From contig NZ_JBHUGF010000010.1 in NCBI RefSeq assembly GCF_042681745.1, positions 744,001-808,000 of the forward strand: DNA of 64,000 nt, read 5' to 3'. Source of the DNA: Saccharibacillus nicotianae. Lineage in GTDB: Bacteria > Bacillota > Bacilli > Paenibacillales > Paenibacillaceae. The notes below the pieces were generated by a model. The model was given only the letters and a program-made list of their open reading frames with translations, did not search any database and had not been told where the DNA came from. Each line of letters opens with the position of its first letter. The stretch's first letter is position 1. A program made the translations under genes and the position numbers. Positions 61,748-64,000 of this stretch are shown piece by piece.

Positions 61748-62578
61748 ATGAAATCATCCAAATCGTCAGTGCGTATCTGGCGAATCACAGGTATCTCATC
61801 TATTGTAGCCACGATTGTATTGATTGGCGGCTTTATTTATGCGATTTCTGATGTATTACATCCTGAAGGCAGTACGTATACAGGAACAGCCTCTACCGAG
61901 CCTGCAACCAATGGAACAGCGGCAACGACCGCCAATGCAGATGGTTCTTTTCGTGTAACAGTATTGGGCGATTCGCTTGCTAAAGGTACAGGAGACGATG
62001 ATGGTAGCGGATTTGCTCGTCGTACTGTAGATTTACTGCAAAAAGACGGCAAAGATGCTAAATTAATCGCTAATCTAGGCATTAACGGACAGAAAACAGC
62101 ATCGGTTTTATCTTCCCTAGAAGAAACGGGTGTACAACATACTTTGCAACAATCGAATATGATTTTTGTATCGATCGGTGCAAATGATTTATTTAATGCT
62201 GGCGAAGCGCTAGGCAATAATCAACAACAAGCACCAACCAAACAACAACTACTAGCAAATCTACCCAAAGCCAGTAAAACACTACAACAAATTTTGGAAC
62301 GTATCGCTAAAATAAATCCAGATGCTCATATTTTATACCTCGGACTCTATAATCCATTCTCTGATTTACCTGAACTGCGTGTACCTGGTAATGAAGCTGT
62401 GACAACGTGGAATACGACAGCAATGAATATTATTAATAGTCAATCGAATATGTCGCTTATCCCTACCTTTGATTTATTTCAAAAAAATATAAACAAATAT
62501 TTATCTTCTGATCATTTCCATCCTAATGGTGCAGGTTATGAACAAATTGCAGAACGCGTTGTCCAAAGTATCGAATAA
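61748..62578 (+). CDS. Membrane-anchored SGNH/GDSL hydrolase (YpmR-like)
   Basis: 276 residues. One N-terminal membrane helix (about 13-35), a Thr/Ala linker, then the SGNH hydrolase fold: VTVLGDSLAKGTG (block I, Ser), GINGQKT (block II), VSIGANDLF (block III), and SSDHFHPNGAGY (block V, Asp-His). Likely an extracytoplasmic esterase or lipase; substrate unknown. ATG 61748 with AGGAGGAC is the start. The ABC genes begin 39 nt later and may share its promoter. Confidence 0.88.
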   Translation: MKSSKSSVRIWRITGISSIVATIVLIGGFIYAISDVLHPEGSTYTGTASTEPATNGTAATTANADGSFRVTVLGDSLAKGTGDDDGSGFARRTVDLLQKDGKDAKLIANLGINGQKTASVLSSLEETGVQHTLQQSNMIFVSIGANDLFNAGEALGNNQQQAPTKQQLLANLPKASKTLQQILERIAKINPDAHILYLGLYNPFSDLPELRVPGNEAVTTWNTTAMNIINSQSNMSLIPTFDLFQKNINKYLSSDHFHPNGAGYEQIAERVVQSIE

Positions 62579-62617
62579 TGATTGAAACGTATATGGAAAT
62601 GAGAGAGGAGCTAGACC

Positions 62618-63622
62618 ATGATCGATGCTAAGTCTACTGTTACTAATCCGCAGTCTATATCATCTCAAGAAGAGATTGTATTATCTGTTCAGCATGTCAA
62701 AAAGAAAATCGGCAAAAAATGGATTATCAAAGACGTAACCTTTGAAGTCAAAGCAGGTGAAATTTTTGGCTTTTTAGGACCCAATGGTGCAGGTAAAACA
62801 ACGACTATTCGAATGTTAGTCAATCTGATCCGACCGACCGAAGGAACGATCAATATCTGCGGGTATGATGTGACCAAGCAACCAGAAAAAGCGTTAGCTT
62901 ATGTCGGTTCTATCGTTGAAAATCCTGAAATGTATCCATATCTTACAGGTTGGGAAAACTTAGAGCATTTTGCACGTATGCAGCCAGGTGTGGATGAGAA
63001 ACGAATACAAGAAGTCACTGAAATCGTCCGTCTGGATGAGCGTATCCACGATAAAGTAAGTAAGTACTCATTAGGTATGCGTCAACGGCTTGGGATCGCT
63101 CAAGCGTTGTTAGGTCGCCCTAGACTGCTTATTTTGGATGAACCGACCAATGGACTTGATCCTAAAGGAATTCGGGATATGCGTATTTTTATTCGAGAAT
63201 TAGCAGCGCAAGGAATGGCTGTTTTTGTATCCAGTCATTTACTGAGTGAAATACAACTTCTTTGTGATCGGGTAGCGATTGTAGGACGCGGAAGTGTAAT
63301 TGCTGTAGGTGGAGTAACTGAGCTAGTAGAAGATACACAGCATCTGGTCATTTGGGAGCTAGAACCTCATGTACAAGGAGAACAGATTTTACAATCGATC
63401 TCTTCTATTCAAGTGCTTGATCTGGAGAGTTCTAATCTGGATAACGATACTGCCGCTTCTCTTCGGCCGAACTCTATTATTACAGCTACACCTGAAGAAG
63501 ATATCTCGACAACGATAGCTACGCTGGTACAAGCAGGGATTCAGATTCATAATGTACGCAAACTTAGCCCGACATTGGAACAACTATTCCTGGGCGTGAC
63601 AGAAGGTGAATTTATTGAATAG
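62618..63622 (+). CDS. ABC-2 type transporter ATP-binding protein
   Basis: 334 residues. Walker A FLGPNGAGKTTT (about 52-63), signature YSLGMRQRLG, Walker B LLILDEPTNGLDP. A ~100-residue C-terminal extension is typical of the BcrA/CcmA-like group. GAGAGGAG is upstream. The permease gene overlaps the last codons (TTG at 63615). Substrate unknown; relatives handle bacitracin, lantibiotics and Na+. Confidence 0.92.
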   Translation: MIDAKSTVTNPQSISSQEEIVLSVQHVKKKIGKKWIIKDVTFEVKAGEIFGFLGPNGAGKTTTIRMLVNLIRPTEGTINICGYDVTKQPEKALAYVGSIVENPEMYPYLTGWENLEHFARMQPGVDEKRIQEVTEIVRLDERIHDKVSKYSLGMRQRLGIAQALLGRPRLLILDEPTNGLDPKGIRDMRIFIRELAAQGMAVFVSSHLLSEIQLLCDRVAIVGRGSVIAVGGVTELVEDTQHLVIWELEPHVQGEQILQSISSIQVLDLESSNLDNDTAASLRPNSIITATPEEDISTTIATLVQAGIQIHNVRKLSPTLEQLFLGVTEGEFIE

Positions 63623-64000
63623 TATATGGCCATTGGTACAGAATGAGACCATCAAAATCATTAAGAAAAAAAGATTTTATGTCGTGCTATTGGTTTTATT
63701 GGTATTGGTACCGATGTTTACTTATGCGCAGATGCGTCAAGCTCAGGAAAATCGTACAAAGTTCGGTGAAGACTGGCGTGTCGAATTACAGCAAGCGATC
63801 ACTGATAATCAAAATTCTTTAGGTAGTGATCGTGTACCAGAAGAATGGAAAAAGTATCGTCGTGTGTTTGTACAACAGATGCAATATTATTTAGAAAATG
63901 ATGTGAATCCGAATGAACCGGGTGGGGTTACTTTTACACGCGAGTTTTTAGATAATTCCAGTAGTTTATTTATTCCGCTACTGATCATGACGATTGCTTC
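63615..64000 (+). CDS. ABC-2 type transporter permease (5' part)
   Basis: The frame starting with TTG at 63615 is open to the window end (128 full codons). SD-like AGAAGGTGA is 6 nt upstream. The first residues LNSIWPLVQNETIKIIKK and then a membrane helix (about 22-38, RFYVVLLVLLVLVPMF) followed by a large outward loop are typical of BcrB/ABC-2 permeases. It overlaps the ATPase gene by 8 nt. Only the N-terminus is in the window. Confidence 0.8.
   Translation, partial: MNSIWPLVQNETIKIIKKKRFYVVLLVLLVLVPMFTYAQMRQAQENRTKFGEDWRVELQQAITDNQNSLGSDRVPEEWKKYRRVFVQQMQYYLENDVNPNEPGGVTFTREFLDNSSSLFIPLLIMTIA

Overview
The window is a chromosomal segment of a low-GC, endospore-former-type Bacillota, most probably a Paenibacillus-like member of the Bacillales. 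The evidence is the backbone gene order ypjA / YitT / mazG-like / dapB / mgsA / bshB1 / bshA / cca / birA / panBCD / dinG / tseB / asnS / dnaD, which follows the Bacillus subtilis ypj-dnaD region, together with bacillithiol genes, strong AGGAGG ribosome binding sites, several TTG starts and a T-box. No IS element, prophage, rRNA, tRNA or CRISPR array was seen.

Layout. 1-600: end of a gamma-carbonic-anhydrase-like gene and an IDEAL-domain gene. 0.9-2.6 kb: convergent ypjA and a YitT-family gene. 2.8-8.8 kb: nucleotide-pyrophosphohydrolase, lysine (dapB), methylglyoxal, bacillithiol, cca and birA genes. 8.8-11.6 kb: a long structured leader containing a 72-bp tandem repeat and a terminator-like hairpin, then panBCD. 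11.6-12.2 kb: two inverted copies of a palindromic intergenic repeat. 12.3-17.7 kb: dinG, rex, an MTA/SAH deaminase-type gene and tseB. 17.8-20.5 kb: a methyl-accepting chemotaxis protein behind a sugar-binding lipoprotein. 20.9-22.9 kb: a membrane protein coupled to a compact FtsH-like protease. 23.2-27.5 kb: hbd-ackA, asnS and dnaD.

In B. subtilis dnaD is followed directly by nth; here about 22 kb lies between them. It holds a zinc-less-looking MDR dehydrogenase divergent from a TetR regulator; an AT-rich 0.9-kb gap before a secreted LysM protein; proBAC under a proline T-box, overlapping straight into mtnWXB; mtnE and mtnU; a quinone/electrophile-defence cluster (MhqE/MhqD-like proteins, DsbA-like, HxlR, quinone reductase); a LysR regulator divergent from leuCD; and a secreted cell-wall amidase. 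From 49.4 kb: nth with an attenuator-like leader, a small unknown gene, a tandem dynamin, a heterodimeric ABC exporter, purT with a GNAT gene, a CAP-domain protein, a DUF1450 protein, an SGNH hydrolase and the first part of an ABC-2 transporter.

The most unusual points are: methionine-salvage genes physically fused to a proline-T-box operon; two copies of a palindromic intergenic element; a 690-nt repeat-rich panB leader; a FtsH paralog lacking the extracytoplasmic domain and coupled to an unknown membrane partner; an orphan binding protein paired with a chemoreceptor; and a DinG that keeps the four-cysteine Fe-S pattern. All functional statements rest on reading sequence motifs and gene order; no database search was run.
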